Source of the DNA: Herbaspirillum sp. RV1423
Lineage (GTDB): Bacteria; Pseudomonadota; Gammaproteobacteria; Burkholderiales; Burkholderiaceae_D
DNA: 64,000 bases
Assembly: GCF_000577615.1 (NCBI RefSeq)
Contig: NZ_CBXX010000001.1
Span: 248,001-312,000, forward strand
Direction of reading: 5' to 3'
Both the position numbers and the translations under genes were made by a program. Below the pieces are notes generated by a model. It saw only the letters and a list, made by a program, of their open reading frames with translations. It was not told the origin of the DNA and did no database searches. Of this stretch, positions 1-9,610 are shown piece after piece (position 1 is the first letter of the stretch; every line of letters begins with the position of its first letter).

Positions 1-882
1 GGAATAGGACTTTTCCTCGCGCTGATCTCGCTCAAGAACGCCGGCATCGTGGCCGCCAGCCCGGCCACGTTCGTGACCATCGGCAACCTGCATGAAGTCG
101 CGCCGGTACTGGCCATCATCGGTTTCCTGGTGATCGTCGCGCTGGATCAGATGAAAATCCGCGGCGCGCTGCTGATCGGCATCCTGACCGTGACGGTGCT
201 GAGCTTCTTCTTCGGCGGCAACCATTTCTCGGGCATCTTCTCGGCGCCGCCGTCGATCTCGCCGACGCTGTTCCAGCTCGATCTGAAGGGCGCGATTTCG
301 ATGGGCCTGCTCAACGTCGTGCTGGTGTTCTTCCTGGTGGAATTGTTCGACGCCACGGGCACGCTGATGGGCGTGGCGCAGCGCGCGGGCCTGGTCAAGA
401 ACGGCAAGATCGAGCGCATCAACAAGGCGCTGCTGGCCGACAGCGGCGCGATTGTGGCCGGTTCGCTGCTTGGCACATCGAGCACCACTGCCTATATTGA
501 AAGTGCGGCAGGCGTGCAGGCCGGCGGCCGTACCGGCCTGACCGCCGTCGCGGTCGCGGCGCTGTTCCTGCTGTGCCTGTTCATTGCGCCGCTGGCGGGC
601 GTGGTGCCTGCGTATGCAACCGCGCCGGCGCTGTTCTTCGTGGCCTGCCTGATGCTGCGCGAACTGACCGACATCGACTGGAACGACACCACCGAATGCG
701 TGCCTGCCGTGATTACCGCGCTGGTCATGCCGTTCACGTATTCGATCGCCAACGGTCTGGCGCTGGGCTTCATCAGCTACGCCGCGCTGAAGCTGCTGAC
801 CGGGCGCTTCAAGGATGTGTCGGCGGTGATCTGGGTGATTGCGGCGATCTTCCTGTTCAAGATGATTTACCTGGGCGCATGA
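1..882 (+). CDS. NCS2/AzgA-type purine permease, C-terminal part (5' end outside window)
   Basis: The reading frame is open from the first base, so the start lies upstream of the window; about 293 residues remain. It is an inner-membrane protein with many hydrophobic helices. The stretch reading IGLFLALISLKNAGIV followed by NPATL-like PATFVT is typical of AzgA-type guanine/hypoxanthine permeases of the NCS2 family, as is the SSTTAYIESAAGVQAGGRTG segment around window position 480. It probably imports purine bases by proton symport. It lies 227 bp ahead of the xanthine dehydrogenase genes on the same strand, which fits supply of hypoxanthine, xanthine or guanine to those enzymes. The exact substrate cannot be read from the sequence. 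Confidence 0.88.
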   Translation, partial: GIGLFLALISLKNAGIVAASPATFVTIGNLHEVAPVLAIIGFLVIVALDQMKIRGALLIGILTVTVLSFFFGGNHFSGIFSAPPSISPTLFQLDLKGAISMGLLNVVLVFFLVELFDATGTLMGVAQRAGLVKNGKIERINKALLADSGAIVAGSLLGTSSTTAYIESAAGVQAGGRTGLTAVAVAALFLLCLFIAPLAGVVPAYATAPALFFVACLMLRELTDIDWNDTTECVPAVITALVMPFTYSIANGLALGFISYAALKLLTGRFKDVSAVIWVIAAIFLFKMIYLGA

Positions 883-1109
883 GGTCCGGGGAACGACAAT
901 AGTCAATAGCGGGAATGCCGGCATCGATCTTCGGACGGTGCCGGCAGCATGAAAGAAGAAGGATTTTTCAGAGATGGAACCGGCCCGACAATTTTTCGCA
1001 ACAATCCGCTGCGGCAAATCGGTTTTATCTCTCGAAGGTCCCGGCACAGATCTTGAATCACAATAGCAAGCACATCATCGATAGCCATTTTCATATAGCA
1101 AAGCACACC

Positions 1110-2612
1110 ATGTCCGAACCGATTCGCTTCTATTTCCGCGGCGAGACCCATCAAGTCGATGGCCTGCCCAATACACGCACCGTTTTGCAGCATTTGCGCG
1201 AAGACCTGCATTGCACCGGCACCAAAGAGGGTTGCGCGGAAGGCGATTGCGGCGCCTGCACGGTGGTCGTGGGCGAGCTGCGCGGCAACGAACTGGAACT
1301 GAAGACGGTCAACTCCTGCATCCAGTTCGTGCCGACGCTGGACGGCAAGGCGCTGTTCACCGTGGAAGACCTCAAGCAGGGCGACGGCTGCCTGCATCCG
1401 GTCCAGCAAGCGATGGTGGAATGCCACGGTTCGCAATGCGGCTTCTGCACGCCGGGTTTCGTCATGTCGCTGTGGGGCCTGTACCTCAAGCATGAGCAAG
1501 ACAACGTCACGCCGACCGCACGCGAAATCGACGACGCCCTGTCCGGCAACCTGTGCCGCTGCACCGGCTATCGTCCGATCATCGACGCTGCGCGCCGCAT
1601 GGGGGAATTGCCGAAAGCGACGTTCGACCGCACGCCGGTGATCGAGGCGTTGCGCGCCATCCGGCGCGACGAACCGCTCTCCGTCACGTATGCCGGCCAG
1701 ACTTTCCACGCGCCGCGCACGCTGGCGCAACTGGCGGCGCTGCGCAGCAAATTGCCAAAGGCGCGCATCCTGGCAGGCTCGACCGACGTCGGCCTGTGGG
1801 TGACCAAACACATGCGCGATCTGGGCGACATCATCTACATCGGCCAGGTCGAAGAACTGCGCCGCATCGTCGACAGAGACGGCCGGCTGGAAATCGGCGC
1901 CGGCGTCACGCTGGAAACAGCCTACGCCGCGCTGACCGAACGATATCCGGCTGAACTGTCCGAACTGTGGCAACGCTTCGCCTCGCTGCCGGTGCGCAAT
2001 GCCGGCACGTTGGGCGGCAACGTCGCCAACGGCTCGCCGATCGGCGACTCGATGCCGTGGCTGATCGCGCTCGGCGCGGAAATCGTGCTGTACGGCGTGG
2101 ACGGTCAACGCACGATGCCGCTGGAGGATTTTTACATCGCGTATCAACAGTCGGCATTGCAGCCGAACGAGTTCGTGCAGGCGGTGCGCGTGCCGTTGCC
2201 GCGCAAGGACGTCGCCTTCCGCGTGTACAAGCTGTCCAAACGCTTCGACCAGGACATCTCGGCAGTGTGCGCATCGTTTGCCTTCCGGCTCGACGGCGGC
2301 AAGGTGGCCGACGCCCGCATCGCCTACGGCGGCATGGCGGCCACGCCGAAGCGCGCCGCACTGGCCGAAGCAGAACTCAACGGCAAGGATTGGAACGAAG
2401 CCAATGTCAAGGCGGCAATGCTTGCGCTGGCGCAAGATTATGCGCCGCTGTCTGACATGCGCGCATCTTCGGCGTATCGTATGAAGACGGCACAGAATCT
2501 GTTGTATCGCTACTGGCTGGAAACGCGCGCCGACGCGCCGCTGCAACCCGCCTCCGTGAGCGCCTTCGTGCATGGCAAAACCTCTGCCTCTAGCGCCGCG
2601 CAGATTGCTTAG
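1110..2612 (+). CDS. xdhA: xanthine dehydrogenase small subunit (2Fe-2S and FAD)
   Basis: Electron-transfer subunit of the molybdenum hydroxylase that oxidises hypoxanthine to xanthine and urate, passing electrons to NAD. It has 500 residues. The N-terminal plant-type 2Fe-2S domain carries Cys42, Cys47, Cys50 and Cys70; the second, helical 2Fe-2S domain carries Cys110, Cys113, Cys149 and Cys151 (CGFCTPGF and CRCTGYRP). An FAD-binding domain follows, with [11 protein letters not shown] and [17 protein letters not shown]. The ATG at 1110 was chosen because the family start (MSEPIRF) falls there; an in-frame start further upstream would add 65 unrelated residues. xdhB follows after 12 bp, so the two subunits are co-transcribed. 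Confidence 0.96.
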   Translation: MSEPIRFYFRGETHQVDGLPNTRTVLQHLREDLHCTGTKEGCAEGDCGACTVVVGELRGNELELKTVNSCIQFVPTLDGKALFTVEDLKQGDGCLHPVQQAMVECHGSQCGFCTPGFVMSLWGLYLKHEQDNVTPTAREIDDALSGNLCRCTGYRPIIDAARRMGELPKATFDRTPVIEALRAIRRDEPLSVTYAGQTFHAPRTLAQLAALRSKLPKARILAGSTDVGLWVTKHMRDLGDIIYIGQVEELRRIVDRDGRLEIGAGVTLETAYAALTERYPAELSELWQRFASLPVRNAGTLGGNVANGSPIGDSMPWLIALGAEIVLYGVDGQRTMPLEDFYIAYQQSALQPNEFVQAVRVPLPRKDVAFRVYKLSKRFDQDISAVCASFAFRLDGGKVADARIAYGGMAATPKRAALAEAELNGKDWNEANVKAAMLALAQDYAPLSDMRASSAYRMKTAQNLLYRYWLETRADAPLQPASVSAFVHGKTSASSAAQIA

Positions 2613-2624
2613 GAAGAAAACGCA

Positions 2625-5006
2625 ATGAACAAGCAAACTGAAGAATTCATGGCTGTCGACAATCCGCAAACTCCCACCGCCTGGACCGAGGTCGGCAAAC
2701 CGCATCCGCACGAATCCGCCGTCCTGCACGTGACCGGCGAAGCCACCTATACCGACGACATCGTCGAGCTGCAAGGCACGTTGCATGCCGCGCTCGGCCT
2801 GTCGGCAAAGGCGCATGCCAGACTGCGCGCCATCGACCTCTCCAGGGTCAAGGCATCCGCCGGCGTGGTCGCGGTCTACACCGCCGACGACATCCCCGGC
2901 GAGAACCAGTGCGGCGCCATCATCAAGGACGATCCGGTATTGGCGGACGGCCTGGTGCAATACGTCGGCCAGCCGATCTTCATCGTCGTCGCCGACAGCC
3001 ATGACAACGCCCGTCGCGCGGCGCGCCAGGCCGTGATCGACTACGACGAACTGCCGCCCATCCTGACGCCGCGCGCCGCGCATGCCGCCGAATCCTACGT
3101 GCTGCCGCCGATGCATCTGACGCGCGGCGCTCCGGCCGCAGCCTTGGCGAGGGCGCCGCACAAGCTCAAGGGCCGGTTCGATGTCGGCGGACAGGAACAG
3201 TTTTATCTGGAAGGCCAGGTCTCGTACGCGATCCCGAAAGAAGGACGCGGCATGCATGTATATTGCTCGACCCAGCACCCGAGCGAAATGCAGCATCACA
3301 TCGCGGAAGTGCTGCACGTCGCCTCGCATGATGTGCTGGTGGAATGCCGTCGCATGGGCGGCGGCTTCGGCGGCAAGGAGTCGCAATCGGCCTTGTGGGC
3401 TTGCGCCGCCGCGGTAGCTGCGGTGCGCCTGCGCCGCCCGGTCAAGCTGCGCGCCGACCGCGACGACGACATGATCGTCACCGGCAAGCGCCACTGTTTC
3501 GCTTACGACTATGACATCGGCTACGACGACGACGGCCGCATCGTCGCCGCACGCATCGACATGGTGTCGCGCGCCGGCTTCTCGGCCGATTTGTCGGGCC
3601 CGGTGGCGACACGCGCCGTGTGCCACTTCGACAATGCCTACTATCTGTCGGACGTGGAAATCCACGCCATGTGCGGCAAGACCAACACGCAGTCGAACAC
3701 CGCCTTTCGCGGCTTCGGCGGTCCGCAAGGGGCGATCGCCATCGAGTACATCATCGACGAAATCGCCCGCAATCTCGGCAAGGATGCGCTCGATGTGCGC
3801 CGCGCCAACTTCTATGGCGCCAGCGATGCCGAAGGCCCGGATGCGCGCAACGTCACGCACTATGGCCAGAAGGTCGAAGACAACATCATCCAGGCGCTGG
3901 TGGACGAACTGGAATGCACCAGCGAATACCGGGAGCGCCGCAAGGCCGTCAACGCTTTCAATACGGAAAACACGATCCTGAAACGCGGCCTGGCGCTGAC
4001 CCCGGTCAAGTTCGGCATTTCGTTCAATGTCCCGCATCTGAACCAGGCCGGTTCGCTGGTGCACGTCTATACCGATGGCTCGGTGCTGGTCAATCACGGC
4101 GGCACCGAGATGGGCCAGGGCCTCAACACCAAGGTCGCTCAGGTGGTCGCCAACGCACTCGGGTTGCCGCTGGAGCGGGTGCGCTGCACCGCCACCGACA
4201 CCAGCAAGATCGCCAACACCTCGGCCACCGCCGCTTCGACCGGCAGCGACCTCAACGGCAAGGCGGCGCAGGATGCGGCGTTGCAGATTCGCCATCGGCT
4301 GACGCAAGTGGCGGCAAAACATTTCAGCGTCGACGCCGCCGAGGTGCGCTTTGCCGACGGCATGGTCACAGCGGGCAACGGCGGCGCACAATCGGCGACG
4401 TTTGAAGAACTGGTGATGCAGGCTTACCTGCAACGCGTGCAGTTGTGGTCGGACGGTTTCTATTCCACGCCCAAGGTGCACTGGGATGCCAAGACCATGA
4501 ACGGCCATCCGTTCTTCTACTTCGCCTACGGCGCGGCGGTGGCCGAAGTCGTGATCGATACGCTGACCGGCGAGTGGCGCCTGATCCGCACCGACCTGCT
4601 GTACGACGCCGGCGAAAGCCTGAACCCGGCGATCGATGTCGGCCAGGTCGAAGGCGGATTCATCCAGGGCATGGGCTGGCTGACCACGGAAGAATTGTGG
4701 TGGAACAAGGACGGCAAGCTGATGACGCATGCGCCGTCGACCTACAAGATTCCGGCGGTGTCGGATTGCCCGGCGGATTTCCGCACGCGCCTGTTCGAGA
4801 ACAGCAATGTCTCGGATACCATCCACCGCTCCAAGGCAACCGGCGAGCCGCCGCTGCTGCTGCCGTTCTCGGTGTTCTTCGCAATTCGCGACGCGGTGTC
4901 GGCGGTCGGCGGACATCGCGTCAATCCGCCGCTGCGCGCGCCTGCGACCAGCGAAGCGATCCTGAATGCGGTCGATGCGGTGAAAGCTGCGCGGTTGACG
5001 CAATAG
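2625..5006 (+). CDS. xdhB: xanthine dehydrogenase large (molybdopterin) subunit
   Basis: Catalytic subunit of xanthine dehydrogenase, 793 residues, holding the molybdenum-pterin cofactor where purine hydroxylation occurs. Visible signatures are GGGFGGKES, the AFRGFGGPQG cofactor loop, GTEMGQGLNTKVAQ, and the C-terminal KATGEPPLLLPFSV segment, which contains the catalytic Glu of this family. The start ATG at 2625 is preceded by AGGAAG at 2611-2616. Together with XdhA it forms the two-subunit bacterial enzyme type. xdhC begins 35 bp downstream on the same strand and supplies the mature sulfurated cofactor. Confidence 0.96.
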   Translation: MNKQTEEFMAVDNPQTPTAWTEVGKPHPHESAVLHVTGEATYTDDIVELQGTLHAALGLSAKAHARLRAIDLSRVKASAGVVAVYTADDIPGENQCGAIIKDDPVLADGLVQYVGQPIFIVVADSHDNARRAARQAVIDYDELPPILTPRAAHAAESYVLPPMHLTRGAPAAALARAPHKLKGRFDVGGQEQFYLEGQVSYAIPKEGRGMHVYCSTQHPSEMQHHIAEVLHVASHDVLVECRRMGGGFGGKESQSALWACAAAVAAVRLRRPVKLRADRDDDMIVTGKRHCFAYDYDIGYDDDGRIVAARIDMVSRAGFSADLSGPVATRAVCHFDNAYYLSDVEIHAMCGKTNTQSNTAFRGFGGPQGAIAIEYIIDEIARNLGKDALDVRRANFYGASDAEGPDARNVTHYGQKVEDNIIQALVDELECTSEYRERRKAVNAFNTENTILKRGLALTPVKFGISFNVPHLNQAGSLVHVYTDGSVLVNHGGTEMGQGLNTKVAQVVANALGLPLERVRCTATDTSKIANTSATAASTGSDLNGKAAQDAALQIRHRLTQVAAKHFSVDAAEVRFADGMVTAGNGGAQSATFEELVMQAYLQRVQLWSDGFYSTPKVHWDAKTMNGHPFFYFAYGAAVAEVVIDTLTGEWRLIRTDLLYDAGESLNPAIDVGQVEGGFIQGMGWLTTEELWWNKDGKLMTHAPSTYKIPAVSDCPADFRTRLFENSNVSDTIHRSKATGEPPLLLPFSVFFAIRDAVSAVGGHRVNPPLRAPATSEAILNAVDAVKAARLTQ

Positions 5007-5041
5007 CGTATCGATATCGTCGGACTTCATAAGGAAAATTC

Positions 5042-6142
5042 ATGACCGCATGGCTTGCCGCACTCAAAGACTTGCACGACGCTGCCGTTCCGGCGGTATT
5101 GGTGACGGTGGCGACCATCCAGGGGTCGGCGCCGCGCGAGGCTGGAGCGCGCATGGTGTTGACGGCCGACGACCAGGTCGACACCATCGGCGGCGGCCAT
5201 CTGGAGTGGCGTGCGGCGCAGATCGCGCGCGCCATGCTGGAAGCCGATCCGACTGCCTTATCCGGCATCCGCAAGTTCGAGCGCATTGCGCTCGGACCGA
5301 GCCTGGGGCAATGCTGCGGCGGCGTGGTTTTTCTCGCGTTTGAGCGTATCGACCGGCACGTCGATGCACACGCAGGCGCGATGCTCGATGCACTGGAACA
5401 GCACTGGCGCAAGGGCATCGACGTCTGGCGCGCCGTCGCGCTCGAATCGAACGACCCGACGCTGCTGTACGAACCGGAAGGCGAAGCCTGCGACCTCGGC
5501 GCGCCCGACAACGGCCTGGACGCGGCGATGTTCCTCAACGCCGGCAACACCCATGTGGCGCAAGACCGCTACGGCCGCCGCTGGCTGCTGGACCGCTGCC
5601 GCGCGCACCAGCCGCAGGTGGTGCTGTTCGGCGCCGGCCATGTCGGCGCAGCCATCGTGCGCGTGCTGGCGACGCTGCCCTGCCGCGTACTGTGGGTCGA
5701 CGAGCGCGAAGACATGTTCCCGGCCGACCTGCCGATGCAAGTCGCGATCGAAGCCACCGACGCGCCCAACGCCGTGGTGGACCTGGCCGAACCGGGTGCA
5801 TACTTTCTGGTGATGACGCACAGCCATGCGCTGGACCAGCAACTGAGCGAACGCATTCTCAAGCGCGCAGACATCGGCTGGTTCGGCCTGATCGGCTCAG
5901 TGACCAAACGCAAGCAATTCGAGCATCGCCTGCAGGATCGCGGCATCACGCAGGAGCAGTTGAACAAGATGACCTGCCCGATCGGCATTCCGGGCATCTA
6001 TGGCAAGGAACCCGCCAGCATCGCGATCGCGGTGGTGGCGCAACTGGTGCAATTATGGGAGTTGCAGGCGCTGCATTCGCAACAGCCGGATCGCAAGTTC
6101 AAGGCGAGACCGGCCACAGAGCTGCTGGACGGCCGGACTTAA
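5042..6142 (+). CDS. xdhC: xanthine dehydrogenase accessory protein XdhC
   Basis: Cytoplasmic chaperone that binds molybdenum cofactor, protects its sulfurated form and inserts it into XdhB. It is 366 residues long. The N-terminal XdhC/CoxI domain shows the GSAPREAGARM and DTIGGGHLEW motifs and a Cys-Cys pair (GQCCGG). The C-terminal half is a Rossmann-like domain (VVLFGAGHVGAAIVRVL) ending with the family motif CPIGIPGIYGKEPASIAIAVVAQ. AAGGAAA stands about 8 bp before the ATG. It lies directly behind xdhB and ahead of guaD, so the set forms a purine-degradation unit. Confidence 0.95.
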   Translation: MTAWLAALKDLHDAAVPAVLVTVATIQGSAPREAGARMVLTADDQVDTIGGGHLEWRAAQIARAMLEADPTALSGIRKFERIALGPSLGQCCGGVVFLAFERIDRHVDAHAGAMLDALEQHWRKGIDVWRAVALESNDPTLLYEPEGEACDLGAPDNGLDAAMFLNAGNTHVAQDRYGRRWLLDRCRAHQPQVVLFGAGHVGAAIVRVLATLPCRVLWVDEREDMFPADLPMQVAIEATDAPNAVVDLAEPGAYFLVMTHSHALDQQLSERILKRADIGWFGLIGSVTKRKQFEHRLQDRGITQEQLNKMTCPIGIPGIYGKEPASIAIAVVAQLVQLWELQALHSQQPDRKFKARPATELLDGRT

Positions 6143-6186
6143 GAACACCCGGACCGTCGCCTCTGCTTACCTGTTCATCCCGTATC

Positions 6187-6203
6187 ATTCAATTGTATTG
6201 AAT
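6187..6203. promoter_or_regulatory. 17-bp perfect inverted repeat upstream of guaD (operator candidate)
   Basis: ATTCAAT, spacer TGT, ATTGAAT: both 7-bp arms match perfectly. The site ends 28 bp before the guaD start codon in the 89-bp xdhC-guaD gap, whose AT-richness contrasts with its surroundings. It also has T-N11-A spacing, as LysR-type regulators prefer, but a GntR- or TetR-type regulator would fit equally well. The regulator is unknown and no regulator gene is visible nearby. Confidence 0.45.
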
Positions 6204-6231
6204 TGCATTGCCAAGATTATCAAGGATCATC

Positions 6232-7530
6232 ATGACTTCCCACGTGCAAGCCTATCGCGCCAGCCTGCTCCATTTCCGCAACGACCCGGCCTTCGACGAA
6301 CACGCCACGCAATGGCACGGCGACGGCCTGCTGATCGTCGCCGACGGCAAAATCGTCGCGGCCGGCGACTACGACGAGCTGTCCGCCTCGCTGCCCGCTG
6401 ATTGCGACTTGCATGATTATCGCGGCAAGATCATCGCGCCCGGCTTCGTCGACACCCACGTCCACTATCCGCAAACCGACATCATCGGCTCGCCGGCGCC
6501 GGGCCTGCTGCCGTGGCTGAACACCTATACTTTTCCCGCCGAACGGCGTTTCGAGAACGGCGAACATGCGAGCGAAGTGGCTGACTTTTTCCTCGCCGAA
6601 CTGCTGCGCAACGGCACCACCACGGCGGCGGTGTATTGCACGGTGCATCCGCAATCGGTGGATGCCTTCTTCCGGCGCAGCAGCGCGCTGAACCTGCGCA
6701 TGGTGGCCGGCAAGTGCCTGATGGACCGCAACGCGCCGGACTTCCTGCGCGACACCGCCGAAAGCGGCGCGCGCGAGACCGAAGAACTGATACAGCGCTG
6801 GCACAACAAGGGCCGCCAGCATTACGCCATCACCGTGCGCTTTGCGCCGACCTCGACGCCCGCGCAACTGAAGCTGGCCGGCGAACTGGCGATGCAATAT
6901 CCCGATACCTACATCCAGACCCACGTCGCCGAAAACACCGACGAAGTGAAGTGGGTCAAGGAGCTGTTTCCCGACAGCCGCAGCTATCTCGACGTTTACG
7001 ATCGGTACGGCCTGATGCGCAAACGCGCGCTGTATGCGCACTGCATCTGGCTGGACGACGCCGACCGCGCGCGCATGGCGGCGACGCAATCGGTGGCCGC
7101 CGTCTGCCCGACTTCCAACCTGTTCCTCGGCAGCGGCCTGTTCGACTTCGCCAACGCCGACAAGCTGCGCATGCCGGTGTCATTGGCCACCGATGTCGGC
7201 GGCGGCACCAGCTTCTCGATGCTGCAAACGATGAACGAGCTGTACAAGGTCGGTCGCATGGCCGGCACGCATCTGGCCGCGCAGCGCATGTTTTACCTGG
7301 CGACGCTGGGCGGCGCGCGCGCCTTGCAACTGGAAGGAACGATCGGCAACTTCGCTGCCGGCTGCGAGGCCGACTTCATCGTGCTCGATCCCAAGGCCAC
7401 CCCGCTGCTGGCGCGCCGCAGCGCCACCACCGACAGCCTGGAAGAGCAATTGTTCGCGCTGGCGATCCTGGCGGACGACCGCGCCATTGCGGCGACGTAT
7501 TCGGCCGGCGCTTGCGTGCATATGCGCTGA
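6232..7530 (+). CDS. guaD: guanine deaminase
   Basis: Zinc-dependent amidohydrolase converting guanine to xanthine and ammonia, feeding the xanthine dehydrogenase encoded just upstream. It has 432 residues, the usual size. Metal-site motifs seen in order: DTHVHYPQTD (His76, His78), THVAENTDEV, YAHCIWLDD and ATDVGGGTSFSML. The ATG at 6232 follows AAGGAT at a good distance; an earlier in-frame codon at 6208 would add eight residues without a ribosome site. A long AT-rich palindrome precedes it, so it may have its own regulated promoter in addition to read-through from xdhABC. Confidence 0.94.
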   Translation: MTSHVQAYRASLLHFRNDPAFDEHATQWHGDGLLIVADGKIVAAGDYDELSASLPADCDLHDYRGKIIAPGFVDTHVHYPQTDIIGSPAPGLLPWLNTYTFPAERRFENGEHASEVADFFLAELLRNGTTTAAVYCTVHPQSVDAFFRRSSALNLRMVAGKCLMDRNAPDFLRDTAESGARETEELIQRWHNKGRQHYAITVRFAPTSTPAQLKLAGELAMQYPDTYIQTHVAENTDEVKWVKELFPDSRSYLDVYDRYGLMRKRALYAHCIWLDDADRARMAATQSVAAVCPTSNLFLGSGLFDFANADKLRMPVSLATDVGGGTSFSMLQTMNELYKVGRMAGTHLAAQRMFYLATLGGARALQLEGTIGNFAAGCEADFIVLDPKATPLLARRSATTDSLEEQLFALAILADDRAIAATYSAGACVHMR

Positions 7531-7637
7531 GCCTATCGTCACGCAGGCTTGTTCGGGGAGGCGAAGCACAGACTGATCGGCGACTTCATGGACTTGAAGG
7601 CGATTGTTGCATACCGATGTCGATTCATGATCGGCGA

Positions 7638-8618
7638 TCAGGCGTCGAGCAGCGCTTTGATGGCGGCCACCCCAACAGGTGGGGAGGCAGTCCATGGGAC
7701 CATGAAAACCTCTCCGCTGGCCTGCGCCTTTACCCGTTCAATCTGCTTTCTCTCACTCTCCAAACGAGCGAGGAGCAGCGGGTCGCGTGTGGTCGTAGCC
7801 AGCAGCGATTTGTTGACCACCCACGCGAACGGCTCAATCCTGGCCCTGCGCAGGTCGTCTTGCAGCGCCACCGCTTGCGAGACGGGCGTTGCTTCGGGCA
7901 ACGCCACCAGAATGATCTTGGTGTAAGCGGCGTCTTGCAGCCGCATCAAGGGCGTGACGATCCGGCCGGAGGCTTTGCCCTCGAACTCCCTGAGCATCTG
8001 GCGGTGGTAGGCGCCAGTGGCATCCATCAGCAATAACGAGTGACCGGTGGGCGCGGTGTCAAGCACCACAAACGAGCTTCCTGCCTGCGACACCACGTGC
8101 GAAAACGCGTGAAAAACAGCGACTTCCTCGGTGCAAGGCGAACGAAGGTCTTCAATGAGCAAGTCCTTCTCGGCCTGAGTCATGCCGGGAGACTTCGCTG
8201 CCACGATCTTGTCCACGTATTTCCGGGTCTCGACTTTCGGATCGATGCGCCCCACAGATAAACCGGGAACCTCGCCATTAAGCGTCACAGCCAAATGGGC
8301 CGCGGGGTCGGTCGTGCTGAGATGCACGGACTTCCCGCTTTGAACCAAACCCAATGCGATGGCTGCGGCAACGGTGGTTTTTCCGACGCCTCCCTTACCC
8401 ATTACCATGATCAAGCCACGCTCGCCTTTCGCAAGTTCGGCAACCAACTCGGAAAGCTTGCGATGATCGAAACGCGACGCTTCGACTTTGACATTGGATA
8501 TTTCCGTTGAGTGGGGCGCCAACAGCCCGCGCAGCGCTGCCAGTCCAACCGAATCGACTGCCCTCAAGGGAATAATGTCGCGCTCCAATTCCCTCAGTTG
8601 CGCAGGCATCTCGTCCAT
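7638..8618 (-). CDS. arsA: arsenical pump ATPase ArsA, C-terminal half (gene broken by frameshift)
   Basis: Second nucleotide-binding half of a two-domain ArsA, the soluble ATPase that energises arsenite/antimonite export through ArsB. Visible motifs: P-loop MGKGGVGKTT, STTDPAAHL, the metal-site Cys in RSPCTEEV (equivalent to Cys422 of the E. coli plasmid protein), and DTAPTGHSLLLMD. Similarity to the family continues upstream of this ATG into the other reading frame, so this is not a natural gene start; 8618 is only the first ATG in frame. The reading frame is lost at a CCCC run at 8629-8632. No arsR, arsB, arsC or arsD lies nearby. Whether this half is translated alone is unknown. Confidence 0.85.
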   Translation of the reverse strand: MDEMPAQLRELERDIIPLRAVDSVGLAALRGLLAPHSTEISNVKVEASRFDHRKLSELVAELAKGERGLIMVMGKGGVGKTTVAAAIALGLVQSGKSVHLSTTDPAAHLAVTLNGEVPGLSVGRIDPKVETRKYVDKIVAAKSPGMTQAEKDLLIEDLRSPCTEEVAVFHAFSHVVSQAGSSFVVLDTAPTGHSLLLMDATGAYHRQMLREFEGKASGRIVTPLMRLQDAAYTKIILVALPEATPVSQAVALQDDLRRARIEPFAWVVNKSLLATTTRDPLLLARLESERKQIERVKAQASGEVFMVPWTASPPVGVAAIKALLDA

Positions 8619-9399
8619 CGCCTGTTGGCCCCAATGCTTCAATGGCCTTGGCAATCGGATCGTCGTTACCGCTTGCCTTGAATACCGCGTTCACCACCAG
8701 TCGCTGGTTGCCCAAACCAAGCGCCCGCAATTCGTCGGACGACCTTGCGGCTTCATTGAGCGCGCCGGCTTCCGGTCGCGCCACCAGAACGATGCTCGTC
8801 AGTGACGCATCGTTGAGCGACGCCAATGCCTGATTGAATAGCTGCTCTTGCATTTTCAATCCGGAATGCGGCCCAAGACATGATGCGCCCCGGTCATTCC
8901 CACTCAGGAAGCCGCTCCATGCCTTCGGCAGGCTCAGAAGCCTCAGCGTGTGCCCGGTCGGGGCGGTGTCGAATACTACATGGTCATAGTCTGCGCCTCC
9001 TCGCGACAGCAGGCTGGAGAACTCATCGAAGGTGGCGATCTCCGTGGTGCAAGCGCCAGAGAGTTGCTCGCGAACCGTCGCGACTTCTTCGGCGCTTGCG
9101 TGCGGCCCCATCTGTTCGACAACGCGAGAGCGGTAGCTCTGGGCCGCCGCATCCGGGTCGATGTTTATGACCGACATGCCGGGAACGCCGGGCACCGCCA
9201 CGGGTTGATTGCGCAACTCAATGCCGAGCATTTCATCGAGGTTGGATGCCGCGTCCGTGCTGACCAGCAGGACTTTCTTGCCCGACTCCGCCAGCGCGAT
9301 TGATACTGCCGTGGACACCGAGGTTTTGCCGACTCCGCCTTTGCCTGTGAAGAACAGATACTTGGTTGGCGCGTCGAGAAGAGTGAAATGTGACGGCAT
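8395..9399 (-). CDS. arsA: arsenical pump ATPase ArsA, N-terminal half (gene broken by frameshift)
   Basis: First nucleotide-binding half of ArsA. The ATG at 9399 is preceded by AAGGAAG. Motifs: P-loop GKGGVGKT at residues 19-26, STDAASNLDEML, Cys117 in GACTTEIATF and Cys174 in GASCLGPHSG (equivalents of Cys113 and Cys172), and DTAPTGHT. The family sequence runs to about residue 256 (KAIEALG); the last ~80 residues up to the stop at 8395 are frameshifted nonsense that overlaps the C-terminal half in another frame. Restoring one frame at 8629-8632 would give a protein of nearly 590 residues, the normal ArsA length. It is either a pseudogene or a sequencing error. Confidence 0.88.
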   Translation of the reverse strand: MPSHFTLLDAPTKYLFFTGKGGVGKTSVSTAVSIALAESGKKVLLVSTDAASNLDEMLGIELRNQPVAVPGVPGMSVINIDPDAAAQSYRSRVVEQMGPHASAEEVATVREQLSGACTTEIATFDEFSSLLSRGGADYDHVVFDTAPTGHTLRLLSLPKAWSGFLSGNDRGASCLGPHSGLKMQEQLFNQALASLNDASLTSIVLVARPEAGALNEAARSSDELRALGLGNQRLVVNAVFKASGNDDPIAKAIEALGPTGDGRDACATEGIGARHYSLEGSRFGWTGSAARAVGAPLNGNIQCQSRSVAFRSSQAFRVGCRTCERRAWLDHGNG

Positions 9400-9610
9400 A
9401 AGCTTCCTTAATCCGATTGTTGTCGCAAAACCTGTCCACGGGTTCATGGATCATGAGCGTACCCGCGCGCGCGATGCACCCGCCACTGAGACCCCCTACC
9501 GGCGTGGAATCTTATGGATGACCAATCAATGGGACTTTAGACGGCGGCAATAGGCGAAGTGCTGAACTGATCTTCTCTCCGTCATCCTTTGCGATCCACC
9601 CAGCCTGCTC

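Noticed and set aside
916-946. Two TGCCGGCA boxes as terminator of the NCS2 permease gene
   Set aside because: They can pair, but TGCCGGCA is self-complementary and common in such genomes, and no T-run follows the stem directly.
903-5030. A 1375-codon open frame antisense to xdhA and xdhB
   Set aside because: The xdhAB products on the plus strand carry complete family motifs. The antisense frame is an effect of GC-rich third codon positions, with Arg/His/Ala-rich low-information protein and no ribosome site.
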